From contig JAKAAX010000012.1 in NCBI GenBank assembly GCA_021802125.1, positions 1-64,000 on the forward strand: a stretch of 64,000 nt of DNA. The letters are read 5' to 3'. The DNA comes from Thermoplasmata archaeon. GTDB taxonomy: Archaea > Thermoplasmatota > Thermoplasmata > Lutacidiplasmatales > UBA184. The notes beneath the pieces are model-generated. The model ran no database searches and had not been told where the DNA came from. It was given only the letters and a program-made list of their open reading frames with translations. Shown here piece by piece: positions 34,137-42,772 of this stretch (positions within the stretch are counted from its first letter, which is position 1; the number at the start of each line of letters is the position of its first letter). Both the position numbers and the translations under genes were made by a program.

Positions 34137-35198
34137 TCAGGGAGCGGGCTTGGAGACCAGGACCTTCGCGAGCGTCTCCGGGTGCTCGGAGAAGTAGCGG
34201 TTCACCGGGGAGAGGACCCTCTTGATCCCGGAGGCCACCGCGGCCTTCAGGTCCTGGGGGTGAAGCTTCCCTTCTCCCCAGAGGGCGAGGAGCTCCTCGC
34301 GCGAGGTCAGGGTGAGGTCGCCGCCGAACTTCGCCGGCCGTTCGATCTTGAGGAACCCCTCCCACGGCAGGAGCAGGTCGCAGGCGAGCTCGTAGACAGG
34401 GTTGCCCTCCACCTCCTTCTGCGTGCAGAACGCCCCCTTGATGCGGGCGTCGACGGTCGCATCGTCGGAAGGGACGACGATGGCGGAGGAGGGGTCGCTC
34501 TTCGACATCTTCCGCTCGATCATGCCGGAGTCGTCCATGTTCATCCGGCCGCCTCCCTTGAGGGAGGAGGTGAGAGGGGTGTGGAGCGCGATGGGCACGG
34601 GCCAGCCGTAGTGGTGCGCGACCTCCCGGGCCAGCACGTGCGCCCGTCTCTGGTCCATGCCGGCGTAGGCCAGGTCCACCGGGAGCTCGAAGATGTCGGC
34701 GACCTGCATCGCCGGGTAGAACAGCTTCGCCGCGTCGACCTCGGCCTCGTCCTCCTTGCGGCCCATGATCGTGACCGCCCGCTTCGCGCGGGCGAGGGTC
34801 ATCGCCTTCGCGCAACGAAGCACGCGTTCCCAGTAGGTGGGCCGGGAGACGAGCTCGGTCGCCCAGCGGAAGTGGACCGACGGCCCCACGCCCAGCGCGC
34901 GGAAGACCACCTCGAAGAGCTCGCCCGAGGCCCGGATCCTCTCCATCGATCCGCCGAGCTTGTCGTTGATGAGCGCGTGCCAGTCCGCGAGGAAGACCGT
35001 GACGTCGAAGCCGGCCTTCTCCAGGTCCTTCACCTTGGCCACGGTGACGAGCTGGCCCACCGTCAGGAGGCCGCTCGGCTCGAAGCCGATGTAGGCCTTC
35101 GGCCGGGACTCCCGCTGAAGGAGCGCGCGGAGCTCCTCCGGAACCAGGACCTCCGAAGAGTTCCGTGTGACGAGCGCGACCCGCTCCTCGAGGTCCAT
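34137..35198 (-). CDS. tyrS: tyrosyl-tRNA synthetase, archaeal type, with altered HIGH motif
   Basis: A 353-residue class I synthetase that attaches Tyr to tRNA. It aligns along its whole length with archaeal TyrRS: AYIGFEPSG at 35-43, FLADWHALINDK, the YxxMQ-like YPAMQVADI, the Tyr-pocket motif YAGMDQRRAHVLARE (178-192), a perfect KMSKS (230-234) and the C-terminal HPQDLKAAVA. The HIGH motif, which in the Methanocaldococcus enzyme reads HLGH, is TVGQ here (46-49), so both His are missing. ATG 35198 is the natural start. It stands upstream of the RHH-proteasome gene and the ribosomal operon on the same strand. Confidence 0.92.
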   Translation of the reverse strand: MDLEERVALVTRNSSEVLVPEELRALLQRESRPKAYIGFEPSGLLTVGQLVTVAKVKDLEKAGFDVTVFLADWHALINDKLGGSMERIRASGELFEVVFRALGVGPSVHFRWATELVSRPTYWERVLRCAKAMTLARAKRAVTIMGRKEDEAEVDAAKLFYPAMQVADIFELPVDLAYAGMDQRRAHVLAREVAHHYGWPVPIALHTPLTSSLKGGGRMNMDDSGMIERKMSKSDPSSAIVVPSDDATVDARIKGAFCTQKEVEGNPVYELACDLLLPWEGFLKIERPAKFGGDLTLTSREELLALWGEGKLHPQDLKAAVASGIKRVLSPVNRYFSEHPETLAKVLVSKPAP

Positions 35199-35227
35199 GC
35201 GGGGGGCACGGGTCCCCTCACAAGAAG

Positions 35228-36250
35228 CTACCTTGCGGGAGGAGGGGGCGCTCCGTTCGCGGCAGCGGGGACGGTCTCGTCCATCGTGGTGTCGTACACC
35301 TCCCCCGGCGGGACCCCCTCGGCCTCGTCGGGGGTCAGCGCGGCCAGGACCGCCCGCTCGGTCTCCTCCTCCCCCTTGCGGGTCTCGCGCCGGAAGAGCA
35401 GGTACTCGAAGAGGATCGCGACCGCGGGGACCAGAAGGACGAGGGCCACGCTGTCCAGGAACTCGACCTCGGGGGCGGGCTGCGGAGGAGTGGGCTGCGC
35501 CCCCAGGTCGGAGCCCGAGAGGTTCAGCGAGCCGTTCGCGTAGGTCCCCAGCGGGCCCGGGGAGGTGGAGAGGAACCGGTACCCGGAGACGGTGGGATCG
35601 TAGAGGCCCTGGAGCGACCAGCGCTCGAACGGCGAGGCCGAGCCGCTCGCCGCGAGGGACAGCGACCAGGACGCGGCGTACTCCCGGACCGAGTTGCAGA
35701 GGTAGAGGGTACAGGAGAGGGACCCCCCGTACGGGACCTCCCGCGCGTAGCCCCCGTCCGAGGTCACGAGGACCGTGGCGGCGCCCCCGGGGATGCACGC
35801 CCCCGCGGCCCGGGCGGCGGAGGAACGCTCGTCCTGGAAGCCGGCCTGGAGCGGGAACAGCAGGCCGTTGGGGACCGCGTGGGTGAGGTTCACCCATCCG
35901 AGGCCGGCCGGGCAGCGCCAGGAGAGGTTCAGCAGGCTCCCGTTGGCGCGCACGAGCTCCCAGGAGGAGAGCGCCCACCGTGCCGCGACGCTGCCCGTGG
36001 CGGCGAACGTCCAGCGCTCCATCGCCGCGTTCAGAGGGCCGGTGAAGTTCACGGTCACCGCGAGCGCCCCCTGGCCGGGGATGGGGGTCCCCTCGTAGGT
36101 GAGGGTCGGCCCGTAGGCCCAACCGTAGCTCGGGGCGATGGGGGGCGGACCGTAGGTGGGCTGCCGCGCGGGAGGCGCGGCCAGGGGGACCACCAGGAGG
36201 GAGACCACCCAGAGGACCAGGTAGGCGGCCACCCGGTACCGCGCGAGCAT
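35228..36250 (-). CDS. secreted/anchored membrane protein, unknown
   Basis: A 340-residue protein with a signal peptide (VAAYLVLWVVSLLVVPLAAP), an extracellular domain of about 240 residues with several N-x-S/T sites and Cys residues (CPAGLG, GACIPGG, SLSCTLYLCNS), one transmembrane segment (SVALVLLVPAVAILFEYLLF) and a cytosolic tail of about 65 residues. I do not recognise the extracellular domain. It shares the type I layout of the giant surface proteins. It lies 30 bases upstream of the TyrRS gene on the same strand. Confidence 0.75.
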   Translation of the reverse strand: MLARYRVAAYLVLWVVSLLVVPLAAPPARQPTYGPPPIAPSYGWAYGPTLTYEGTPIPGQGALAVTVNFTGPLNAAMERWTFAATGSVAARWALSSWELVRANGSLLNLSWRCPAGLGWVNLTHAVPNGLLFPLQAGFQDERSSAARAAGACIPGGAATVLVTSDGGYAREVPYGGSLSCTLYLCNSVREYAASWSLSLAASGSASPFERWSLQGLYDPTVSGYRFLSTSPGPLGTYANGSLNLSGSDLGAQPTPPQPAPEVEFLDSVALVLLVPAVAILFEYLLFRRETRKGEEETERAVLAALTPDEAEGVPPGEVYDTTMDETVPAAANGAPPPPAR

Positions 36251-36434
36251 GCCCGAGAACCGGGAGGGCAGGACTTACGGTTTGGCACCAAGTTGGGAGG
36301 GAGGGCCGCGGACCGGCGCGCGTCCCAAACCCCGGAATGGGGGAGGGCCGGGAGGACGGGGAAGGGCCGGAGCGACCGCCGAGGGCCCGGGAGGTTCGCG
36401 CCTCCCCGGGCGCGGGTTTATAGCGAGGGGCACC

Positions 36435-37136
36435 ATGGCACGCCTTGGGGAGCCCCAAGTGCGACCCATCGTCGCCATCGCTGGCGCGGCCATCCTGGTC
36501 CTTCTCGCCCTGTTCTCCTACTTCGTCCCGACCGGTTTCCAGCAGCAAGGAGTGCTCTACCAGGGGTACGGCCCCGGGCACGCCGGCGGCGGAGGGGCGG
36601 CCGTGGTCTCGATCCCCTCGGAGTTCACCTTCCTCCCCAACATCCCGGTGAACGTCTCGGTCAGCGTCGCGGACCTTCCGGCAGGGGCGCTCGCCGCGGT
36701 CTACGTCATCCCATGTCCCGTCGGGGTGACCAACGCGAGCGCGTGCGCGACCGGCAACCCCCAGTTCCTGCTGACCTACAACCTGACCTCGGCCACCTCC
36801 GGCCCCCAGTCCTTCTACCTGCACTTCAACGTGAACGTCGGGCACGCCTTCGTGATCTCGACGACGATCCCCCGCGGGGCCCAGGCCAGCTACTCGGCGA
36901 CGGCGCCGCTCTGGGCGCTGCAGACGTGGCCCGTCGTGATCCTGCTCGTGGTCGGCATCGTGCTCGTGGGGGTCGGCCTCTCCCACTCCTCGGGTTCCTC
37001 CGGTTCGTCGGCCTACTACGGCGAGTCCGCCGGGTACGGCCCGACGCCGATGCGGCGCTTCTGCGAGAGCTGCGGGTCCCGCTACACCGACGAGTCGACG
37101 ATGTACTGCACCAACTGCGGCGCGCCCCGGATGTGA
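36435..37136 (+). CDS. two-span membrane protein with C-terminal zinc ribbon
   Basis: A 233-residue protein: an N-terminal hydrophobic segment (IVAIAGAAILVLLALFSYFV), an extracytosolic domain of about 120 residues, a second span (WPVVILLVVGIVLVGVGLSH) and a cytosolic zinc ribbon with CESCG and CTNCG at the very end. A strong TATA-like GTTTATAG at 36415-36422 is only about 13 bases before ATG 36435, so GTG 36459 may be the true start. It is followed after 15 bases by a protein of similar build with a DUF835 domain. Function unknown; a membrane sensor is a reasonable guess. Confidence 0.75.
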   Translation: MARLGEPQVRPIVAIAGAAILVLLALFSYFVPTGFQQQGVLYQGYGPGHAGGGGAAVVSIPSEFTFLPNIPVNVSVSVADLPAGALAAVYVIPCPVGVTNASACATGNPQFLLTYNLTSATSGPQSFYLHFNVNVGHAFVISTTIPRGAQASYSATAPLWALQTWPVVILLVVGIVLVGVGLSHSSGSSGSSAYYGESAGYGPTPMRRFCESCGSRYTDESTMYCTNCGAPRM

Positions 37137-37151
37137 AGGAGGGAGGGAACG

Positions 37152-38504
37152 ATGCGTGAGGGTCTGCTCTTCCCCGGCGTGGTGCTGCTGGTGCTGATGA
37201 TCGTCTTCGCCTTCGCGCCGCTCCCGAACGCCCCCACGGGCACGGTGAGCCAGAACTACCCGCTCATCGTCCACCCCCCCGCCTTCCCGTACTCCGAGCA
37301 GACCCCGATCAGCCTCCAGTGGACCGGAGGGACCGGCAACACCTGGGTCCAGGTGCTCCCGTGCGCGCAGTCGAACTGCTCCGACGTGAAGCCCCGGACG
37401 GCGGTGACGGAGCCGATCGCGGTCTACGGCCCCTCCGCGCTCGGGAACGGGAGCCAGGGCGCGCTCACGATCTGGGTCTCCACGACGGAGAGCCTGCTCA
37501 TCGTGACGAACTCCTCCGTCTCCCTCAGCGTCACGGTCACCTGGAACGAGATGCCCGAGTTCGGGCTGCTCTGGGAGATCCTCACGGTGGTGGGGATCCT
37601 CCTGGCCATCGGGGGCATGGTGCTCCCGGAGCGCGGGGCCCCGCGCGGCCACGGGCGACGCCTGCACTACTTCCACTGGCGTCACCACCCGTTCGCGCTC
37701 CCCCCGCACCTCCCGTCGGCCGGCCTGCTCTGCCCCGGTTGCGGTCTCGCCGACATCCCGACCGAGGAGGACTATTGTCCCCGTTGCCACGCTCCGCTGC
37801 CGCGGGCCTCCACCATCGTCCCCGGTCCCCCGTCGAGCAACGCCCCGCCTCCCCCGCGACCGGCACGCCCCCGAGGGCCGGACATGGCCTACACGGGGCC
37901 CGGGGCGACGGCGGGCAACGGCAACGGCAACGGTGCCACGTCCACCCCCACCTCCACCGCCGCGGAAGCGGGCGCCGGGGCCGCCGGCGCTGCAGCGGCA
38001 GCTGCAGCGGCCGCGGGGGCCCCTGCCAAGAAGCGGGTGGCGGTGAACAAGACGAAGGTCGCCGGCCAGTCGCTCTCCGTGGCCGACCCCGACCCGCTCC
38101 GCCCCTGGAGGGTGATGAAGGGGCTCGGGTTCGAACCGGCGGAGGCGCTCGTGTTCACGCGCGAGGACCCGGAGATCCTGAAGGAGAACTACCATCTCGA
38201 GCCGTCGCAGGTCTTCATCGTGAGCCGGTCGGAGGGGGAGCGCACCATCTCCCCGTCGGAGAGCGACCGGATCGCCGACCTCGCCGACCAGCACTTCCGG
38301 GGCCACGCCGGAGGGGTGGTCATCCTGACCGACCCCAACTACTTCGTGACCCACGGCGGGTTCGACATGCTGCGCCGCCTGGTCCTGGCGATCCAGGACC
38401 ACGCCCGCGACCAGAAGGGGACCTTCATCTTGGGCTTCAACCCGGGGGTCTTCACCCCCGACCAGCGGCTCCAGCTCGAAGAGCGCATGCGCAAGGTCGT
38501 GTGA
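37152..38504 (+). CDS. membrane protein with zinc ribbon and cytosolic DUF835 domain
   Basis: A 450-residue protein. Order: signal-like span (LLFPGVVLLVLMIVFAFAPL), extracytosolic beta-rich domain of about 105 residues, second span (LLWEILTVVGILLAIGGMVL), a His-rich basic stretch (HYFHWRHHPFALPPHL), a zinc ribbon (CPGCGLADIP, CPRCHAPLP), a Pro- and Ala-rich linker, and from about 310 a DUF835 domain (ALVFTREDPEILKENYHLEP, QVFIVSRSEGERTISPSESD, GGVVILTDPNYFVTHGGFDM). The layout suggests a receptor that passes an external signal to a DUF835 output. Its stop overlaps the GTG start of the putative metallopeptidase. Confidence 0.8.
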   Translation: MREGLLFPGVVLLVLMIVFAFAPLPNAPTGTVSQNYPLIVHPPAFPYSEQTPISLQWTGGTGNTWVQVLPCAQSNCSDVKPRTAVTEPIAVYGPSALGNGSQGALTIWVSTTESLLIVTNSSVSLSVTVTWNEMPEFGLLWEILTVVGILLAIGGMVLPERGAPRGHGRRLHYFHWRHHPFALPPHLPSAGLLCPGCGLADIPTEEDYCPRCHAPLPRASTIVPGPPSSNAPPPPRPARPRGPDMAYTGPGATAGNGNGNGATSTPTSTAAEAGAGAAGAAAAAAAAAGAPAKKRVAVNKTKVAGQSLSVADPDPLRPWRVMKGLGFEPAEALVFTREDPEILKENYHLEPSQVFIVSRSEGERTISPSESDRIADLADQHFRGHAGGVVILTDPNYFVTHGGFDMLRRLVLAIQDHARDQKGTFILGFNPGVFTPDQRLQLEERMRKVV

Positions 38505-39139
38505 GCGCCTCGCCCGCCGCCCCCCTCCTGCCGCCCGACCCTTCGGATGCGGAACTGCCCCGCTTCCGGCCCACGCGCCGGCTGGAGCGCTCACCCCACC
38601 TGGACCGGCTCCTGACCGCCGCCCGTCGCGTCGGAGAGGCCTTCCCCGAGCTCGCGGGAAGGGAGGTCCGGCTGGACCTGCTCTCCAGCGCGTCGCGCTA
38701 CCGGGGGCTCACCTTCCCGATGGAGCGGCCCCCCCGGGTGGCCGTCCGGCCGCACACCCGCACCCCCCTCGCGCTGCACGCGACGCTCGCCCACGAGTTC
38801 GTCCACCTCCTCCAGCCCCCCCACGGGACCATCCCCGGGGGGGAGCGGTCGTGCGACCTCTACGCGCTCGCCCGGGTCGGCAGCCGCTTCCCGCATCCCC
38901 CCGCCTACCTCCGACTTCCAAGGGGGCTGGCCCGGGAGTGGGCGGGCTGGGCCGCCCGGGCGGAGCTCCTGGCGCAGGAGTCCCTGCGTCGGAGGGAGGC
39001 GGGAGAGCGGCGCTACATCGTGGAGTGGGAGCGCCGCCTGGGAGAGGAGTTCCGCGGTCGCAGGGACCAGGGGGCTCAGGGAGGTCAGGGGGGTTCCGAC
39101 GGGGCCCCGGAGCACCGACCGATCGCCCGGGGGCCCTGA
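38501..39139 (+). CDS. putative zinc metallopeptidase (HExxH)
   Basis: A 212-residue protein with LALHATLAHEFVHLLQPPHG at about 85-104, which contains the HEFVH zinc motif, and a downstream Glu in PGGERSCDLYALARVG that could be the third ligand. No signal peptide is seen, so it is probably cytosolic. The C-terminal 30 residues are Gly/Gln/Arg-rich. Start GTG 38501 overlaps the stop of the DUF835 membrane protein (GTGTGA), so the two are translationally coupled. Peptidase activity is inferred from the motif alone; the precise family is not recognised. Confidence 0.7.
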   Translation: MSASPAAPLLPPDPSDAELPRFRPTRRLERSPHLDRLLTAARRVGEAFPELAGREVRLDLLSSASRYRGLTFPMERPPRVAVRPHTRTPLALHATLAHEFVHLLQPPHGTIPGGERSCDLYALARVGSRFPHPPAYLRLPRGLAREWAGWAARAELLAQESLRRREAGERRYIVEWERRLGEEFRGRRDQGAQGGQGGSDGAPEHRPIARGP

Positions 39140-39161
39140 ACGTCTCTCGTGGCGTTCGGCC

Positions 39162-39172
39162 AGTATAAATAT
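39162..39172 (+). promoter_or_regulatory. strong TATA box
   Basis: AGTATAAATAT is one of the best TATA boxes in the window. It lies 30-40 bases before ATG 39202 and predicts initiation near 39194, giving a leader of only a few bases. It suggests well-expressed transcription of the coiled-coil ATPase gene. Confidence 0.7.
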
Positions 39173-39201
39173 CCAGTCGGCCGCTATGGTAAGGGCACGC
39201 C

Positions 39202-41820
39202 ATGGCGGAAGCGTCCCAACGTTCGACGCTTCCCACGCAAGGGAAGGACGCCCTCGCCCGGGAAGCCCTGATCGACCGGTTCGAGACCGTTCTCAGGGTC
39301 ACCCACGAGCAGGCTTCCCGCCTGGCGGAGGCCGGTTTCGCGGACCCCAGCGAGGTCCGTCTGGCCCCGGACGACCGCCTTCACGAGCTCGACCTTTCCG
39401 ACGACGACATCCACCGGCTCCGCGAGGGGACGCCGGCCGCCTCGGACACGGCGGAGGCCCCCTCCGACGCGCTATTGGAGAAGTGGCTCCAGGACCGCAA
39501 GCAGAAGGGGGTCGACCGGGCCCGAACGCGTCAGCGCCCGAAGGGGCTGGTCGCGAAGAACGCCCCCTCCGCGGACCTGCTGAAGCGCTGGGTCGCCGGC
39601 GACGACAGCGTCATGGAGGCCTGGATCAAGGATGGGCCCGCCAAGAAGGGGGCCGAGGCCACCGCGACGCCCTCGGAGGTCGGGGCCCCCGACGGAGCCA
39701 CGTCCGCTCCCGCGGCCCCTGAACCTTCGTCCGCGAGGGCGGTCGGCGGGGACCCCGCCACTCCATCCCTTTCCGCATCCACCCCGCCCGCGGGCGCGGA
39801 GCTTGCGGGTGCCGGCGCAACGGTCGGCGCGAGCTCTCCGGACCTTTCGGCCCCTCCCTCTCCCTCCTCCCTGACCCCCTCCTCCCTGACCCCCTCCACC
39901 ACCTCCCCCTCCACCTCCGGGACGGCCCCCCCTCCGCCACCCTCCGCGGAGCCGGCGGGGGCCCCACGCCCCGGGCGCACCCCGCCGCTTCGGGGGCGGA
40001 ACGCCCCGGGAGGGGCCGCCGGAGCTCCCGCGGCCGTAGGGCCCTCGGAGGCCGACATCCGGGCGCGGGAGGAGACCGTCCTGCGCTGGCTGACCGAACT
40101 GCTGGACAAGGCGAAGGCGGAGAACTTCGACCCGGCCCAGCTCCTGCGGGAGGCCCAGGACCTGACCCGTCAGCTGCACGAGGAGCGCGGACGGCGCCGG
40201 GAGCTCGAGGAGGAGCTCGAGCACGTGAAGAAGGGCTCCGTCGCGGTCATCAAGTACGTTCGCAACCGGGAGGCCCGGGCCCGGGAGGAGGCGGTCGCCT
40301 CCAAGGAGGCCGAGATCCTCGAGCTCCGCCGGCAGGTGGAGAGCGCGCGCGCCTCCGGCTCCTCCGTCGACACGCAGCGCGTCCTGGCCGAGCGCGACCT
40401 GAAGATCAAGAGCCTGGAAGAGGACATCGAGCGGGCGAAGACCGTCGCCGGGACCTCCACCGGAGCGCAGCACGAGCTCACGTCGCGCTTCCAGGAGGAG
40501 ATGGAGAAGAAGGACCGGGAGTACGCCGAGAAGGAGGCGGAGCTCAAGCGCAAGGTCATCAAGTCGGAGGAGGAGGTCCAGAAGCTCAGGAGCGCCCAGG
40601 AGCTCGCCGAGCGCCACGCGCAGCTCACGAAGCTCGATTCGAAGAACCTGAACTCGGAGCTGAAGGCGAAGCTCGAGACCGTCGAGGCCCGGGAGAGGTC
40701 CCTCATCTCCCGCGAGACCGAGTTCAAGACGAAGATCGACGAGCTGATGGTCAAGGCCGACGAGTTCGAGAAGAAGCGCGCTCCACTCGCCTACAAGGAG
40801 CAGGAGATGATCCGCTGGGAGGAGGAGCTCCGGCTGAAGGAGCAGACCCTGACCAAGCAGCTCCGCGAGATGGAGACCGCGAAGAAGGAGGGGCAGAGCC
40901 CCGAGGCGATGGGGAAGCTCAAGCGCCTGGAGGACATCCAGGCGGAGATCCAGAAGAAGGAGGACGAGCTCCGCTCCCGGGAGACCTACCTCAACCAGAA
41001 GCTCGAGGAGCTCGAGCGGAAGGAGCGCGACGTCACCGACGAGCAGATCGAGCGCGCCCGGGAGGACATGAAGGCCGAGGTCGAGCAGAACAAGGTGAAG
41101 ACCGGCGTGAACCGCCTGGACGACCTCCTCCTAGGAGGCGTGCCGCTCGGTACGAGCGTCCTGGTGAACGCCCCGTCGCACACGGGGAAGGATGTCCTCG
41201 CCCGCCTGATGGCGGCGGAGGGGCTGAAGAAGGGGGTCCCGATCCTCTGGATCCTCTCCGACAAGGCGACGACCACGCTCCGGGAGGAGATGACCGCGGT
41301 GCTCCCCTCCTACCAGGAGTACGAGAAGAAGGGGCTCGTGCGCTACGTCGACCTCTACTCGATGAGCCTCGGGATCACCACCGCGGACCCGCTCGTGACC
41401 ATGCTCTCGACGGAGGACAAGAACTTCCTGGAGAGCCTGGCGAAGGCTGTGGAAGGGATCGCGACCGAGTTCCGGGGGAAGGCCGACTACTACCGGCTCA
41501 TCTTCGAGACGGTGAGCACGGTCACCGCCTACCTGGACGACGTCCAGTCCTCCTTCCGCTTCCTCCAGCCGTTCGTCGGGAAGCGCAAGCGCGACAGGTG
41601 CGTCGCCTACTACCTCGTCGACACCGGGATGCACAGCGACAACGACATCCAGGTGCTCGAGCACATGATGGACGGCTCGGTCAACCTGAAGGTGGACCAG
41701 CTCAAGACCTACCTCTCGGTCAAGGGGCTGGGCGACGTCGCGAGCCGCGCCTGGATCGCCTACACCTTCACGAAGAAGGTGTTCAACATCGGTTCGTTCT
41801 CGCTCGACCACATCCGTTAG
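39202..41820 (+). CDS. coiled-coil protein with C-terminal KaiC/RadA-like ATPase domain
   Basis: An 872-residue protein. Residues about 20-75 look like a helix-hairpin-helix pair (LRVTHEQASRLAEAGFADPS). Residues 135-285 are a Ser/Pro/Thr-rich disordered linker. Residues about 290-620 are a long charged coiled coil. The last 250 residues are a RecA/KaiC-like domain: KTGVNRLDDLLLGGVPLGTS, Walker A NAPSHTGKDVLARL with Asp where Ser/Thr is normal, then GVPILWILSDKATTTLREEM and a Walker B-like CVAYYLVDTGMHS. It resembles the KaiC/FlaH-like ATPases common in Thermoplasmatota, but I know no named function. The coiled coil suggests a scaffold or DNA/chromatin-organising role. Confidence 0.8.
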   Translation: MAEASQRSTLPTQGKDALAREALIDRFETVLRVTHEQASRLAEAGFADPSEVRLAPDDRLHELDLSDDDIHRLREGTPAASDTAEAPSDALLEKWLQDRKQKGVDRARTRQRPKGLVAKNAPSADLLKRWVAGDDSVMEAWIKDGPAKKGAEATATPSEVGAPDGATSAPAAPEPSSARAVGGDPATPSLSASTPPAGAELAGAGATVGASSPDLSAPPSPSSLTPSSLTPSTTSPSTSGTAPPPPPSAEPAGAPRPGRTPPLRGRNAPGGAAGAPAAVGPSEADIRAREETVLRWLTELLDKAKAENFDPAQLLREAQDLTRQLHEERGRRRELEEELEHVKKGSVAVIKYVRNREARAREEAVASKEAEILELRRQVESARASGSSVDTQRVLAERDLKIKSLEEDIERAKTVAGTSTGAQHELTSRFQEEMEKKDREYAEKEAELKRKVIKSEEEVQKLRSAQELAERHAQLTKLDSKNLNSELKAKLETVEARERSLISRETEFKTKIDELMVKADEFEKKRAPLAYKEQEMIRWEEELRLKEQTLTKQLREMETAKKEGQSPEAMGKLKRLEDIQAEIQKKEDELRSRETYLNQKLEELERKERDVTDEQIERAREDMKAEVEQNKVKTGVNRLDDLLLGGVPLGTSVLVNAPSHTGKDVLARLMAAEGLKKGVPILWILSDKATTTLREEMTAVLPSYQEYEKKGLVRYVDLYSMSLGITTADPLVTMLSTEDKNFLESLAKAVEGIATEFRGKADYYRLIFETVSTVTAYLDDVQSSFRFLQPFVGKRKRDRCVAYYLVDTGMHSDNDIQVLEHMMDGSVNLKVDQLKTYLSVKGLGDVASRAWIAYTFTKKVFNIGSFSLDHIR

Positions 41821-41872
41821 GCGGGGGGGGCTCCCCCCAAAGAGGGATACCGAGCGCCCAGCTAGACCTTCC

Positions 41873-42763
41873 GTGCTGCAACGGGTGCTGCGCCTGCTCG
41901 TCTGCCCCAGCTGCCAGGCCCCGCTCGACCGGGACTTCCCCACGGAGAAGGTGGGAGGCCGTGCCCGGATGGCCGAGCTCCGCTGCCGGAAGTGCAAGCG
42001 GCTCTTCACCGTCCAGGAGGGGGTCGGGCTCTTCGCCTCGACGCGGGAGGAGGGCCTCGAGTGGCGGCCGGATCCCGGGCTCCTGGAGCAGCCGCCGGAC
42101 GAGCGCCGCTGGGCGGAGTACCTGGCGGGGCTCCCTCCGGAGGTGCCCCGAGCCTACGACGCGGCCGAGCGCGCGATGGTGGACGGGGCGCTCGAGGTCA
42201 GCGGCCTCCTGATCGACCTCGCCACCTGTCGCGGGCACGTGCTCCGGCCTCTGGCCGCGAAGAGCGGGGCCCACCAGCTCCTGCTCGGCACGGACCCGGA
42301 GGTCTCCCGGCTCTACGCCGCGCAGGCCGCGCTCCGCCGCGAACGGCACTACACCAACGTCTCGCTCATCGAGATGGACGGGGGGCGGTGGCCGGTCCGG
42401 GACGCCGGGGCCGCCGGGGCCATTTCGTTCTACGGTCCGTCGATCCTCCCCTCGGGCCGCAAGCTTCTTCGGGAGGCCGCCCGGGCCCTCCGTCCGGGGG
42501 CCCCGTTGATCTTCGCGACGCTCCTGACCCGGACCGGAACCCTCACGTTGCGGCAGGCTTCCCTCCGGGGAATGGACGAGCTGCTCACCGAGACCCGGCT
42601 GAGGCAGGCGCTCGCGCGTTCCGGCTTCCAGGTCGAGACGTGGGAGGTCCTGGCCGAAGGGCGCTCGTGGGACCGTACCCAGGTCGACCCGATGCCGGCC
42701 GCGGGGGACCCGTGGCAGCACGTCCTCGTTCGGGCGCATCGCCTTCTCCGCCAGGGGTCGTGA
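41873..42763 (+). CDS. Trm112-like zinc ribbon joined to a methyltransferase-like domain
   Basis: A 296-residue protein. Residues 1-52 form a Trm112-like ribbon (LRLLVCPSCQAPLD, ELRCRKCKRLFTV, then VGLFA). From about 95 a class I methyltransferase-like fold follows, but motif I is LLIDLATCRGHVLRPLA instead of a glycine-rich loop, so SAM binding is uncertain. Later parts (EMDGGRWPVRDAGAAGAISF, REAARALRPGAPLIFATLL) match the usual motifs II-IV. Trm112 proteins activate methyltransferases in trans; here the two seem fused. GTG 41873 follows AGGGATACC by about 28 bases and is probably leaderless. Confidence 0.7.
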   Translation: MLQRVLRLLVCPSCQAPLDRDFPTEKVGGRARMAELRCRKCKRLFTVQEGVGLFASTREEGLEWRPDPGLLEQPPDERRWAEYLAGLPPEVPRAYDAAERAMVDGALEVSGLLIDLATCRGHVLRPLAAKSGAHQLLLGTDPEVSRLYAAQAALRRERHYTNVSLIEMDGGRWPVRDAGAAGAISFYGPSILPSGRKLLREAARALRPGAPLIFATLLTRTGTLTLRQASLRGMDELLTETRLRQALARSGFQVETWEVLAEGRSWDRTQVDPMPAAGDPWQHVLVRAHRLLRQGS

Positions 42764-42772
42764 TCTCGAACC

